Shown here: piece after piece, positions 34,248 to 43,848 of the stretch | Layout of the letters: every line of letters starts with the position of its first letter | Numbering within the stretch: position 1 is the first letter of the stretch | NCBI GenBank assembly: GCA_002742935.1 | Contig: PDON01000072.1 | Coordinates: forward strand, 1-62,409 | Source of the DNA: Candidatus Cloacimonadota bacterium | GTDB lineage: Bacteria > UBA4055 | Direction: 5' to 3' | DNA: 62,409 bases | Translations under genes and position numbers: made by a program | The notes under the pieces: generated by a model | What the model was told of the DNA's origin: nothing | The model's database searches: none | The model's input: the letters and a program-made list of their open reading frames with translations, nothing else

Positions 34248-37128
34248 TTTTAAAACTCTCCTCTGTAATTTTTATAAGCTGTGACATGTTTCTTGGAGAT
34301 TTTGGAAGAACAGGTAAAGAGTTTACAAAAGCTTGTCCCCATCTTGTATTAATTACTCTGCTATCTAAAATATATACAATCCCTCTATCCTCTGCACTTC
34401 TTATAACTCTTCCTACCCCTTGTTTAAATTTTAAGATTGCTTCAGGAACAGAGAAGTGCATAAATGAATTTAAACCTCTTTTTTCTAAATCCTCTATTCT
34501 AGCTTCAATAACAGGTTCGGTTGGGACTGAGAAAGGTAGTTTGACAATTAGTAGAGCTTCAAGAGAGTTTCCCGGTACATCTACTCCTTCCCAGAAACTA
34601 TCTGTACCAAAAAGAAATGAATTTTTTACATTTTTAAAGTTTTTTATAAGATCAGATCTGGTAGAATCTTTACCCTGCATAAGTAGTACTCTATCCTTCT
34701 TCTTAAAAAGATCGGAAACATTATAAAAAACAGATTTCATCATCTTATAGCTTGTAAAAAGTCCTAAAGTACCTTGATCAAAATTTTCAGCCAAAGCAGT
34801 TATAACATTTTCTACATCCTTTTCATAAACAGTACTCATTTTAGGTGAGGCTAAAAATGTTGGAGTTATAACCTTTAGTTGATTCTCGTGGTCAAAAGGG
34901 GATCCTAACATAATTGTTTCAACCCTCTCCTTTTCAACAGATGATAAACCAAGTTTTTTCTGCATATACTTAAATCTCTTTTCTATTGTGAGTGTTGCAC
35001 TCGTCAAAATAACAGATTCTAAATTATCGTAGAGATTTTTCTTTAGAATAGGAGAAACATCTAAGGGAGCAGATGAAAGCTTAAAGTTAAGCCCGTTATT
35101 TTTTGATACAATATCATACCAAAAAACAAAATTTTCTCTTTCAGTATCCTTAAAAAATGAGAATGTTGAGTAGAGATCGCTAGAAGATTCAAAAAGTGTA
35201 GAGAACTCCTGCTTTATCTCATCTTGATCCGGTATTTCACCCTCTTCAAGAGTTCCTAAAAGCACATTAATCCTCTTTATAGCTCCGGTAAAATCCTCAA
35301 ATACAGATTTAAATTTTGAAACCTCACTTTCAAAACCTCCAAAAACTTCATCTGAGTTTTTAAATCTCTTCTTTATGGAGTTTGATCTGTAATTACTACT
35401 ATTTCTATAAAGTTTTTCTCCAATTTCATTCCAAAATGATTTCCCTATATCGTGAAGAGATCTGCTCTTATCTTTTAGCTGATCAATAAGGTTCTGAAAC
35501 TTATCTACCTTATTTTTCTCTTCAATTCCTGCAAGTATACTCTTTTCAAGTTTTTTTAAATAACCATGCTTATTATCTTGGGTTATAACTCTATTTATAA
35601 TATTTCTAAGGTTAGAGAATGAAAACTCTTCTCCCAAATATGATGTAGCTGCATTCTCTATATTATGTGCCTCATCAACCACAAGTTTACTGTATTTACC
35701 CAAAACAGCATTTTCAGAAACAATATCAGAAAATAGAAGAGAATGGTTAATAATCACAAGATTGGATTTAAATGCTTTCTTTCTAATACCAATGGCAAAG
35801 CATCTGTTGTAATGTCTACACTTTTTACCTAAGCAGAAGCCGGAGTCAGATTCAACCTTACTCCAAATATCATAGCTAAAACCTTTTTTAAATCCTGTGT
35901 TCTCCTCAATGTCTCCGGTTATTGTTCTGTTTGCCCATACAATCAAAGGTAAAAATCTTTTAGCTTGATCATCACTTACAAGATGTTGTGTGGGGTTTTT
36001 ACATATAGATTCAAATCTATTTAAGCATAGATAGTTTTTTCTTCCTTTTAAAATAACAGCACTGAATAACCCTCCAAGCTGCTCGTGAACAATGGGAATA
36101 TCCTTATAAAAAATCTGTTCCTGTAAATTTTTTGTATTGGTGGTAACAACAACTTTTTCGTCTGAAAGTATTGAGTTTATTGCAGAGGGGAATAGATAAG
36201 CAAAAGATTTACCAACACCAGTTCCTGCTTCCGTAACCAGAATTTTACCCTCATTTAGTGCCCTGTGGGAAGCTTTTGAAAATATATGTTGCTCCTCTCT
36301 GTACTCAAATTTTGAAAGATTCTTGTCTAAAAGTCCGCCTTTATCAAAAATTTTATCTATAATATCTTCCATAGAGAGTATTGATTCCATATTTTGATCA
36401 GGCTCACTATCTTTTGCTATATAGTTGAATGAATCATGGTACTTATTTATTGTCGTTCCAATTTTTCTTTTAAAACTTGTTTTAGCAAAATAGTTTGCAA
36501 GGTCTAAAATAAATATCTTAACAAAACTCTCAAAAACAAGGGCAACATCTGCAAGTTTTTTTACTGTAGCATCATTTAACTCTAAAGATTTCTCTACAAT
36601 CTTTAGGAGTAGCTCACCACAAGCAATTGAATCTCCCAAAGCTCTGTGATTATCACCTGATTCAATATTAAAATATTTTTTTAGATTGGATAGCTTATAG
36701 CTTACAGGACCTCTTGGAACTATTATTTGTGAAAGAGAAAGGGTGTCGTAAATCTTTTTTGATTTAAAATCTGACTCCATACCGTGTATAGAGCTATTGT
36801 ATTTAATAAATTCAAGATCAAAAGATATATTGTGACCTACTAAAGGTTGTTTATCTATAAACTCAAAAAATAGAGGCAAAACATCCTCAATAAAGGGCTT
36901 ATCAATAAGATCCTTATCTTCTATTCCTGTTAATGAAACAATTTCATCTGAAAGTTTAATTTCTGGATTTATGAGCATTGAAAAATTATCAACAATCTCT
37001 CCATTCTCAAACTTAACAGCAGCTATCTCAATTATTTTATCGGAAAAACTGTTTAAACCGGTAGTTTCAATATCTAATGCAACAAAACTCTCAAGTTTTA
37101 GACCTTTAAGGTCCTCATTTTTAACCAT
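34240..37128 (-). CDS. dinG: DnaQ-like exonuclease fused to DinG-family XPD-type helicase
   Basis: 962 residues. The N-terminal 3'-5' exonuclease domain has ALDIETTGLNS (ExoI), VGHNISFDLEF (ExoII) and NHRALGDS (ExoIII). The superfamily 2 helicase has Walker A TEAGTGVGKSF, four cysteines for an iron-sulfur cluster (CLNRFESIC...CLGKKCRHYNRC region), DEAH as VVDEAHNIENA, and a late GVGRVIRS motif VI. The domain order equals that of Firmicutes DinG. All three exonuclease motifs look intact. Likely acts in DNA repair, at R-loops or at stalled forks. Confidence 0.93.
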   Translation of the reverse strand: MVKNEDLKGLKLESFVALDIETTGLNSFSDKIIEIAAVKFENGEIVDNFSMLINPEIKLSDEIVSLTGIEDKDLIDKPFIEDVLPLFFEFIDKQPLVGHNISFDLEFIKYNSSIHGMESDFKSKKIYDTLSLSQIIVPRGPVSYKLSNLKKYFNIESGDNHRALGDSIACGELLLKIVEKSLELNDATVKKLADVALVFESFVKIFILDLANYFAKTSFKRKIGTTINKYHDSFNYIAKDSEPDQNMESILSMEDIIDKIFDKGGLLDKNLSKFEYREEQHIFSKASHRALNEGKILVTEAGTGVGKSFAYLFPSAINSILSDEKVVVTTNTKNLQEQIFYKDIPIVHEQLGGLFSAVILKGRKNYLCLNRFESICKNPTQHLVSDDQAKRFLPLIVWANRTITGDIEENTGFKKGFSYDIWSKVESDSGFCLGKKCRHYNRCFAIGIRKKAFKSNLVIINHSLLFSDIVSENAVLGKYSKLVVDEAHNIENAATSYLGEEFSFSNLRNIINRVITQDNKHGYLKKLEKSILAGIEEKNKVDKFQNLIDQLKDKSRSLHDIGKSFWNEIGEKLYRNSSNYRSNSIKKRFKNSDEVFGGFESEVSKFKSVFEDFTGAIKRINVLLGTLEEGEIPDQDEIKQEFSTLFESSSDLYSTFSFFKDTERENFVFWYDIVSKNNGLNFKLSSAPLDVSPILKKNLYDNLESVILTSATLTIEKRFKYMQKKLGLSSVEKERVETIMLGSPFDHENQLKVITPTFLASPKMSTVYEKDVENVITALAENFDQGTLGLFTSYKMMKSVFYNVSDLFKKKDRVLLMQGKDSTRSDLIKNFKNVKNSFLFGTDSFWEGVDVPGNSLEALLIVKLPFSVPTEPVIEARIEDLEKRGLNSFMHFSVPEAILKFKQGVGRVIRSAEDRGIVYILDSRVINTRWGQAFVNSLPVLPKSPRNMSQLIKITEESFKNE

Positions 37129-37213
37129 TATATCTCAGTTCCTAATATTAATAGTATCCCACAAAGAATATAATAAAAATATTGTGTTTAAACATATTAG
37201 TTTTTTTTCGATA

Positions 37214-38227
37214 CTAATAGTCGAGCTGTCTATAATATCTTCTTATATCCATTGGGTGTCTAAACTCTTTTTCCATGTGAACATCAATTCTATTATTGAT
37301 AGCTCTAATTATATGGTGTGAAATGGATCCTCTAAACTCCTCACTTATTCCCTCTGTTTTATAATCTTTGGAGTCTATAATAGTATATTGTCTACAGATT
37401 TTAGGTAAAAAATTTGCTACTCTTTCACTTAAAGATCTCTCCTCATCCTCTATCATAAAAACTGTAACGGGGGTTTCACTTTCAACAATCTCAAACATTC
37501 CATGAAAAAACTCTGCTGCCCGAATTGATTTTGTTCTAATCCAAAACTGCTCTTCCCAATAACACATAGCATAAGAGTAGGTAGCCCCCCATTGTATTCC
37601 GGATCCTACAAAATAGTGAGGCATATCCGGACGATCTTTATAATACTCATACTTTTTTATGGCAAAATCTTTTGCAAAACCATCTGCCTTTTTCTCTATT
37701 TCAACCAGAGCTGTAGCTAAATTTTCCTCCATCTCTCTATTATATCTATCATACTCATTAAATTCGCTATTATTGAACATAACTCTATTAGCTACCATAA
37801 AAAATTTAAGCTGCTCATTCATAGGGTAGGAGATTGTCCAAGTGCAATACTCTACTATTGGAGAATCCTCCTTATCTACAAAACCTAAAACTCTGGCACC
37901 TAAATTATTAATCTTCTTTACTGCTTCAACCATCTCTTTTGTACTACCCGTAACACTTGAAAAGATAACAACGGAGTTTTTGGTAACTCTTCTGTTTCCT
38001 GTTGTTAGGTATTCAGCAGCATTCTCAACAAAGATTGGCAAACTGCTTCTAGCTTTCATATAGGCTTCAACCTGGATACCGGATGCCCAAGTACCTCCAA
38101 TACCTATAAAAAAGATATTATCAAAACCATCATTATAAAATTTATCTACAATTGCTTCAATTTTTGGTCTTAATGCTAAAGCTCCATTTACACTATCTAT
38201 CTTCTCTTTTTCATTAAATTTTAACAT
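37214..38227 (-). CDS. frlB: SIS-domain sugar-phosphate deglycase (FrlB-like)
   Basis: About 337 residues, two SIS domains (about 30-160 and 190-320), with IFFIGIGGTWASG and FSSVTGSTKEMVE sugar-phosphate motifs and EFFHGMFEIVE. The C-terminal DIRRYYRQLDY recalls the C-terminus of E. coli FrlB (fructoselysine 6-phosphate deglycase), and the gene directly follows an FrlD-like kinase. It likely splits a phosphorylated fructosamine into glucose 6-phosphate and an amine or amino acid. The start at 38227 follows AAAGAGG; the longer frame from 38263 would overlap the kinase. Confidence 0.85.
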   Translation of the reverse strand: MLKFNEKEKIDSVNGALALRPKIEAIVDKFYNDGFDNIFFIGIGGTWASGIQVEAYMKARSSLPIFVENAAEYLTTGNRRVTKNSVVIFSSVTGSTKEMVEAVKKINNLGARVLGFVDKEDSPIVEYCTWTISYPMNEQLKFFMVANRVMFNNSEFNEYDRYNREMEENLATALVEIEKKADGFAKDFAIKKYEYYKDRPDMPHYFVGSGIQWGATYSYAMCYWEEQFWIRTKSIRAAEFFHGMFEIVESETPVTVFMIEDEERSLSERVANFLPKICRQYTIIDSKDYKTEGISEEFRGSISHHIIRAINNRIDVHMEKEFRHPMDIRRYYRQLDY

Positions 38228-38249
38228 TAAAAAAACCTCTTTAACTATT

Positions 38250-39044
38250 CTACCATGCACCATTGTATTGTATTGTTTTTGAAGCGTTTTTTGCTCCCAG
38301 CCTCATACACTCTTCAATTGATCTTTTCTCTAAAACACCCTTTAGGTAACCTGCAATATAGCTGTCTCCGGCACCCATAGTATCAACAACATCACACTTA
38401 ATTATCCCAAACTCTGTAAAATCAGTTCCATTATAAACAATACTGCCACACTCTCCTAAAGTTGCTATAACCTGCTTAACACCCTTGTTATAAATCTTTT
38501 TCATGTTCAATTTTAGATTCTCTAGGTTTTCTTTTCCATAGTTATCAATAGCAAAGAAAAAGTAGTCCGTGTTTTCCATAGCTATTAGACCAATGTTGCT
38601 AAAAGGTTCTGTTGCTGCATCAAAGGCTACAATCATACCGCTCTCTTTAAAATATTTTAGATCATTATGAACATTGCCCCAAAGAGCCGTAATAACTAAA
38701 TCATGGGTTAGAATAAATCTTTTCTGTTCACTACTTAATTTAAAATTTTTTAATACTCCCTCATCATACTCACCAAAAACCCTTTCTCCATCCACAAGTT
38801 CAACTTTAGTAACAGCTGTTTTACCATCTAAAATATTAAGATGAGATATATCAACATCTTTTGACTTAATCTGTTTAATCATATACTCACCATATCTATC
38901 ACTTCCAATAGCTCCAATATATGAAGAATCAATACCTAATCTTTTAGAGTAAACAGCCACATTTACAGAGTTTCCACCTGCATACATTTTTTTGCTATTT
39001 AGATAATAATCAATGCAATTATCTCCAACAGTCGCTATCTTCAC
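38250..39044 (-). CDS. frlD: PfkB-family fructosamine kinase (FrlD-like)
   Basis: 264 residues, ribokinase fold. PfkB motifs: YAGGNSVNVAVYSKRLG (about 21-37) and DTMGAGDSYIAGYLKG (about 217-232), with the catalytic Asp in GAGD. It closely parallels E. coli FrlD from end to end, including the C-terminal KTIQYNGAW, so a fructoselysine-type 6-kinase is more likely than a general sugar kinase. The downstream frlB-like gene follows after 22 bases. No dedicated transporter is adjacent. Confidence 0.87.
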   Translation of the reverse strand: MKIATVGDNCIDYYLNSKKMYAGGNSVNVAVYSKRLGIDSSYIGAIGSDRYGEYMIKQIKSKDVDISHLNILDGKTAVTKVELVDGERVFGEYDEGVLKNFKLSSEQKRFILTHDLVITALWGNVHNDLKYFKESGMIVAFDAATEPFSNIGLIAMENTDYFFFAIDNYGKENLENLKLNMKKIYNKGVKQVIATLGECGSIVYNGTDFTEFGIIKCDVVDTMGAGDSYIAGYLKGVLEKRSIEECMRLGAKNASKTIQYNGAW

Positions 39045-39185
39045 ATTTTTCCTTAATCATAGATTAACCTTAGGAGGGTTAGAGGGAATTGTAGTAAAAA
39101 AGGTTGTTAAAGTGAGTTTGAACTTGGTAATAATTATCCTAACTAAAAGGCTGAAGATTTTTTATTACGCTAAAAATAGGATATT

Positions 39186-39812
39186 TTAGTTAATCATATA
39201 TTTAATAACTACAAAACCGCCAATTAAAAGTACAGTAAAAAGTATTGCCAATTTATTAAAATATTTATCTATCCAAGCAGTTATAGGTTCCCCAAACTTA
39301 TATATTATTGTGGCTACAAGAAAAAATCTTAGAGCTCTGCTTACTGTTGAAGCTACAATAAACATAGGTAGGTTTATCTTTGTTACCCCTGCCGTGATTG
39401 TTATTATTTTATAGGGAATAGGGGTGAATCCTGCACTAAAAACAACAAAAAAGGCATTATCATTATACATCTCCTTAACCCTTAAAAAAAGTTCATTTGT
39501 GAACCCCGGTATATAATCAAAAAAGAGCATGGCAAAAGATGAGTATTGATCTGCTGAATTATACCAAACAGTTGACCCTATTAAATATCCTAGTAATCCA
39601 CCAAATATAGAACCAAGGGTACATATTGTTGCAAATTTAAACGCTTTTTTTCTTACTGACACTGCTAGGGCTATAAGTAGTACATCGGGTGGTATAGGAA
39701 AAAATGAGCTTTCTGCAAATGCTAAAAGAAATAGTGCAGGTGCACCATAAGGGGTTTCTGCCCAATGTAAAACCCAGTCATACATCTTTCTTACAAAATT
39801 TTTCTTAACCAT
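39186..39812 (-). CDS. YqaA/DedA-type VTT-domain membrane protein
   Basis: About 208 residues with roughly five hydrophobic helices. The VTT/SNARE-associated pattern is visible as FLLAFAESSFFPIPPDVLLIALA (re-entrant loop with the Pro-Pro), then a GSIFGGLLGYLIGS helix and SAGFTPIPYKIITITAG. Relatives are lipid scramblases or undecaprenyl-phosphate translocases; YqaA itself is uncharacterised. Start set at the ATG at 39812 after GAGAGG. It overlaps pcm by eight bases. Confidence 0.88.
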   Translation of the reverse strand: MVKKNFVRKMYDWVLHWAETPYGAPALFLLAFAESSFFPIPPDVLLIALAVSVRKKAFKFATICTLGSIFGGLLGYLIGSTVWYNSADQYSSFAMLFFDYIPGFTNELFLRVKEMYNDNAFFVVFSAGFTPIPYKIITITAGVTKINLPMFIVASTVSRALRFFLVATIIYKFGEPITAWIDKYFNKLAILFTVLLIGGFVVIKYMIN

Positions 39813-40443
39813 CAAACCTCTCAATCATTGGTACAAAAGAGCAATCAATAATCTCTTTTATTATTACTTTATTATCCTCTCTTAAAACTAAATTTAGTTT
39901 ATGGTTTCCATTTTTACCGATTGGTATTACCATTCTTCCACCAACCTTTAACTGATCTATTAAGCTGTTAGGAATCTCTTCAGCTCCTGCAGTTACTATA
40001 ATAGCATCGTAAGGAGCTTTCTCATTCCAGCCAACTTTACCATTGCCAATCATTACAGTAACATTTGAAATATCTAGTGATTTGAGAAGCCTTTTAGCTC
40101 TCTCTGCAAGTTCTTTCTTTATTTCTACAGTAACAACAAATTTTGCTAAATGAGCTAAAATTGCACTTTGATACCCCGATCCGGTTCCTACTTCCAATAT
40201 TATCTCATTTTTTGATGGGTATAAAAGTTCAGTCATTAGTGCAGTAATGTAAGGTTGAGATATTGTTTGTCCATCTCCAATTGGGAGAGAGTAGTCCTCA
40301 TAAGCTTGTTTTAGATTTTCTGCCTTTACAAAGAGGTGTCTGTCAACTTTTCTAAATGCATTAAGAATATCTCTGTTGGTAATACCTCTTTTCCTTATCT
40401 GGTTTTCTACCATATCCCTCTTGGCTATCTTAAAATTTATCAT
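39805..40443 (-). CDS. pcm: Protein-L-isoaspartate O-methyltransferase
   Basis: 212 residues, usual length. Family motifs: GDGQTISQPYITALMTELL (about 56-74), SAM-binding ILEVGTGSGYQSA (about 80-92), VTVEI and DAIIVTAGAEEIP. It repairs isoaspartyl damage in proteins. The gene overlaps birA upstream by 14 bases and the YqaA-like gene downstream by eight, so the three form an operon. Confidence 0.95.
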   Translation of the reverse strand: MINFKIAKRDMVENQIRKRGITNRDILNAFRKVDRHLFVKAENLKQAYEDYSLPIGDGQTISQPYITALMTELLYPSKNEIILEVGTGSGYQSAILAHLAKFVVTVEIKKELAERAKRLLKSLDISNVTVMIGNGKVGWNEKAPYDAIIVTAGAEEIPNSLIDQLKVGGRMVIPIGKNGNHKLNLVLREDNKVIIKEIIDCSFVPMIERFDG

Positions 40444-41167
40444 TATAAAACATATCTCCCGTATGTACTTTTTTTATAATAGTTCCAACCCTTAAAATTA
40501 AAGTACCACTATCTTCAATGCCCTCTACAATACCCTCTATTTTACTCCCATCATTATCCGTAACTAAAATAGATCTGTTTTTTATATTACTTTTTTCAAA
40601 CCAAATATAAGGAATCTTTTTCAAATTTTCCTCTTTAAAGTTTTTTATGACTGTATTTACCGAATCAACAAAGGATCTTTGGTAGTAAGATATTGTCTCT
40701 TTTTTGTCGGAAAGGTTTTCAAGATATTCGATTTTTGTTTCTATATCAGAGCTGTGATTAAACTTAAATATGTTTATGCCTACTCCTACAATTAGAGATG
40801 TTCCGGAAAATTCTGATAATATACCGGATATCTTTTTCCCGGAAATTAGAATATCGTTTGGCCATTTATATTGAAGTATCCTTATATTTTTAATATGTTT
40901 TTCTAAAAAATTACCCACAGCAAGTGAAAACAGGAAGGTTGATCTTATTCCATCTAAGGGATTTTTAATATCTTTTATCAAAAATGATGCAAATATAGAA
41001 CTTCCTTTTTTACCTTCCCATACTCTTTCATATCTTCCTTTTCCTGCTGTTTGGTTTTGAGCAATGATTACACTGCCGTTTTCATACAGTTTATGATTTT
41101 CCTTTAGGTATTTGTTTGTAGAATCCAACTCATCAAATAGAATAATATTTTCAAAAACAGGTAACAC
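40430..41167 (-). CDS. birA: Biotin--[acetyl-CoA carboxylase] ligase
   Basis: 245 residues, the short class without the N-terminal DNA-binding domain, so it is an enzyme only. Motifs: LFDELDSTNKYLKE, NQTAGKGRYERVWEGKKGSS (biotinyl-AMP loop, GKGRYERVW), YKWPNDILI, KISGILSE and GVGINIF. It attaches biotin to carboxylase carrier domains. The start is GTG, preceded by AGGAGGGG. First gene of the birA-pcm-yqaA-like operon. Confidence 0.95.
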   Translation of the reverse strand: MLPVFENIILFDELDSTNKYLKENHKLYENGSVIIAQNQTAGKGRYERVWEGKKGSSIFASFLIKDIKNPLDGIRSTFLFSLAVGNFLEKHIKNIRILQYKWPNDILISGKKISGILSEFSGTSLIVGVGINIFKFNHSSDIETKIEYLENLSDKKETISYYQRSFVDSVNTVIKNFKEENLKKIPYIWFEKSNIKNRSILVTDNDGSKIEGIVEGIEDSGTLILRVGTIIKKVHTGDMFYNDKF

Positions 41168-41413
41168 TATTTCCCCTCCTCATAAAAAATATTTAAAATC
41201 TTTAACTATCTTAACTCCAAATTTTATAGTTAATGAGTATTGGTTGTGATCTGCTCTATTAGAAGATACAAAGTGTCAAAAGTTACAGTAAAATAATTCT
41301 AGGTAATTTATTTGCTGATTTTCAACTTTAAATTTTCAGACTTAAAAGAACCTTGCTTTTATTTCAAAAATCTTCTCATAATTATTAAATAAAATACAAC
41401 TTTTAAATGGTTA

Positions 41414-41653
41414 CTAGTTGTTGGATCTTTTCTTTCTCTTTTTTTTATAATTTCCAATGAAATCAAAAAGTTTTGTCATAAAAATCATAAATATCATTAC
41501 AACCGCAAAAATCAGAAAGATCCATAGAATCTTATACTTCCCGTCAAAAACAATATCTTCTGCAATAAATTTATCCATTAGTAAAGAGTAGTATGAAAAT
41601 ATGAGATATCCTCCAATAAGGATAATCCATATAGAAACCTTTTTTATATTCAT
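41414..41653 (-). CDS. Small two-helix membrane protein
   Basis: 79 residues: two hydrophobic helices (about 7-25 and 41-65) and a strongly basic tail (NYKKKRKKRSNN). The positive tail suggests both ends are cytoplasmic. A weak purine-rich ribosome site precedes the ATG. No family recognised. It stands alone between birA and mraZ. Confidence 0.55.
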   Translation of the reverse strand: MNIKKVSIWIILIGGYLIFSYYSLLMDKFIAEDIVFDGKYKILWIFLIFAVVMIFMIFMTKLFDFIGNYKKKRKKRSNN

Positions 41654-41920
41654 AAACTACCCCCCTTCAAATCTTTTGTCATAACCTAATCTTAATCCGA
41701 GAAAAATAAAAGGTATTTAATTGATTAGCCACATTTTTTTTACTGGTAAAGTTGTTTTAGAGATAAATAACCAAATTTTTTATCAATTTTTAAGGTGATC
41801 TTTCTGTTTCAGTTTGGTAAAAATAAGATCTTATTTTGTATTGAATGTAATTAGCCTTATTAGTCTCGTAACTTGTTAAATAAATGTGTTTTGAGTATGT
41901 GGTTTTTTAGTAAAAAATAC

Positions 41921-42000
41921 TTGACAACTACCTCTTTGTTTCTTAACTTTATATGTGAAATGTACTAAAATGTACTAAAATGTATAAAAATGTGGTAAAA
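41921..42000 (+). promoter_or_regulatory. dcw promoter with period-10 MraZ-type operator repeats
   Basis: TTGACA at 41921-41926, then 17 bases and a weak -10 (TAACTT). Four consecutive ten-base units follow: TGTACTAAAA (41961), TGTACTAAAA (41971), TGTATAAAAA (41981) and TGTGGTAAAA (41991). MraZ is known to bind short direct repeats spaced ten bases apart before its own gene, so these are likely autoregulatory sites. The remaining upstream part of the gap (41654-41920) shows nothing I can name. Confidence 0.7.
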
Positions 42001-42003
42001 CAG

Positions 42004-42459
42004 ATGGGCCTTTTTTCTGGAAGCTATCCTTATACCGTTGATTCTAAAGGAAGAATTAAGTTTAAAAAATTTCTCAAAAGGATGAGTCCTGACGGGAAAG
42101 AGACCTCAAATTATCATCTACTCAAACAAGAGCTTAAGGTTGATGGAAAGAGTTATAGATTTTTCTATCTCTTTAATGAATCAAATTGGATGAAGTTTTA
42201 CCAAGAAAAGGGTTTAAGTAAGCTTCCAACAATTAGAAGGACTAAGTTTCTTAAAGAGCAGTGTGGTGAAGCTTCTAAAGATTCTGCGGAAAGGTTGACA
42301 TTCCCGAAACAGTTTTTAGAGTTTATAAACTCCCCAAAAGAGTTGATGCTTCAGGGAGATGGTGAGAAGATTCAGGTTTGGTCAAAATCTGATTATGAAA
42401 GCTGTTTTGATAGCGGATTGGAAGATTCGGAAGATACCTCTCTTTGGGATCTTGGTTAG
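42004..42459 (+). CDS. mraZ: MraZ-type transcriptional regulator of the dcw cluster
   Basis: About 151 residues. The MraZ/AbrB-like swapped-hairpin pattern is visible twice: GLFSGSYPYTVDSKGRIKFKKFLK at the start and CGEASKDSAERLTFPKQFLEF in the second half (DxKGR in the first copy, DxxERL-type in the second). An ATG at 41980 lies inside the operator repeats, so I prefer 42004, which starts the conserved domain. First gene of the dcw cluster, 74 bases before rsmH. Confidence 0.88.
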   Translation: MGLFSGSYPYTVDSKGRIKFKKFLKRMSPDGKETSNYHLLKQELKVDGKSYRFFYLFNESNWMKFYQEKGLSKLPTIRRTKFLKEQCGEASKDSAERLTFPKQFLEFINSPKELMLQGDGEKIQVWSKSDYESCFDSGLEDSEDTSLWDLG

Positions 42460-42533
42460 GCTTTGTTTTTTTTATTTGTCTCTCATTCTTGAGAGTTTTA
42501 AGGTTTAAAGTTAAAGCATAAGAGAAAATTGTA

Positions 42534-43454
42534 ATGGACTATCATGTTCCGGTAATGGCAAAAGAGGTTTTGGAGTACCTTGAACCAAAAGAGAATAAAG
42601 TATTCTTGGATTGTACTTTAGGCGGTGGTGGTCATACTAAACTTTTTTTAAAAGCTTTAAATGGTACCGGAGCTGTTTATGGTATTGACAGGGATAAAGA
42701 GGCTTTGATTAGAAATGAAGAGCTATTATCAAGAAATAGAAATTTTAAGATCTTTAACATACCATTTTCAAAATTGTTTGAAGAAGAGGCTATCTCATTT
42801 GGTTTAAGGTTTGATGCTGTTCTAATGGATTTAGGTGTTTCTTCAAGACAGATAGATAGTAGAGAGAGAGGTTTCTCTTTTAGAGAAGATGCAAAACTTG
42901 ATATGAGAATGGGTGAGGGTTGTAATATATCTGCCTATGAGGTTGTTAACGAGTATAGCTTTGAGAATCTTAGATCAATTTTCTACAAATATGGAGAGGA
43001 GAGGCTATCATCAAAGATAGCAGGCAGAATAGTTGATATTAGGGAAAATGGTAAGATAGAAACAACGCTTCAATTAAAGTCTCTAATAGAAAGTTGTGTT
43101 TCTGTAAAGCAGAAAGTAAAGTCTGTATCAAGGATCTTTCAAGCTATAAGAATAGAGGTTAATAATGAACTTAATGAGCTTGAAGTTTTCCTTAAAAATG
43201 TTGTTGATATTTTGAATCCTAAAGGAAGAGTTGCAATAATTTCTTACCATTCGCTTGAGGATAGAATTGTTAAAAACTTTATAAAAGAGGGTTCTACGGA
43301 TTGTATTTGTCCTGTCAATTTCCCTGTTTGCAGATGTGATAAAAGAGCTGTAATAAAACCGATTACAAGGAAAGCTCTGCTTCCAACAGAATCTGAGATA
43401 GAGGATAATTCTAGAGCAAGAAGTGCAAAAATGAGAGTGTTTGAAAAAGTTTAG
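42534..43454 (+). CDS. rsmH: 16S rRNA (cytosine-1402-N4)-methyltransferase RsmH
   Basis: 306 residues. Motifs: MDYHVPVMAKEVLEYL at the start, SAM-binding FLDCTLGGGGHT (about 24-35), VLMDLGVSSRQID, the long RGFSFREDAKLDMRM block and a C-terminal ISYHSLEDRIVKNF. It methylates C1402 in the decoding centre. Second gene of the dcw cluster, as usual. Confidence 0.97.
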   Translation: MDYHVPVMAKEVLEYLEPKENKVFLDCTLGGGGHTKLFLKALNGTGAVYGIDRDKEALIRNEELLSRNRNFKIFNIPFSKLFEEEAISFGLRFDAVLMDLGVSSRQIDSRERGFSFREDAKLDMRMGEGCNISAYEVVNEYSFENLRSIFYKYGEERLSSKIAGRIVDIRENGKIETTLQLKSLIESCVSVKQKVKSVSRIFQAIRIEVNNELNELEVFLKNVVDILNPKGRVAIISYHSLEDRIVKNFIKEGSTDCICPVNFPVCRCDKRAVIKPITRKALLPTESEIEDNSRARSAKMRVFEKV

Positions 43455-43464
43455 TGGGTTTTAG

Positions 43465-43818
43465 ATGCGTTTTAATAAGAGAAGAAGATCAAAATTTCAA
43501 AGGGTTTTTTATTTCGTTGCTGAAAATGAGATAAAAAGTATGTTCCTATTCTCTCTGATGCTTCTGTTTGTTTATATGTATGTTAAGATTCAAAATGCTA
43601 ACGAATATAAAATATTAGATACAAAGTATCTTGAAATAAATAATGATAGAAGAGATAAGCTTGCTGAACTTAAAAATTTGAGATCTGAATATGCAAGATC
43701 TAAAAAATATGAAGTTTTAGAAGAGTTTGGCAGAAAAAATGGTCTCACAGAATATATAGAGGAGAGCAACAGCTTTACCATAAATGATGATCAGAATATT
43801 TTTGTTGGAGAAAAATAG
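43465..43818 (+). CDS. ftsL: FtsL-like divisome protein
   Basis: 117 residues. A basic cytoplasmic start (RFNKRRRSKFQR), one transmembrane helix (about 24-40) and a periplasmic coiled coil (about 42-90) with the closing 'KKYEVLEEFGRKNGL' element typical of FtsL. Sequence identity to FtsL is too low to judge by eye; the call rests on topology and on position between rsmH and ftsI. Eleven-base gap from rsmH. Confidence 0.78.
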   Translation: MRFNKRRRSKFQRVFYFVAENEIKSMFLFSLMLLFVYMYVKIQNANEYKILDTKYLEINNDRRDKLAELKNLRSEYARSKKYEVLEEFGRKNGLTEYIEESNSFTINDDQNIFVGEK

Positions 43819-43848
43819 AGTGTTTGTAATAAGTGTTTGGAAATTGTA

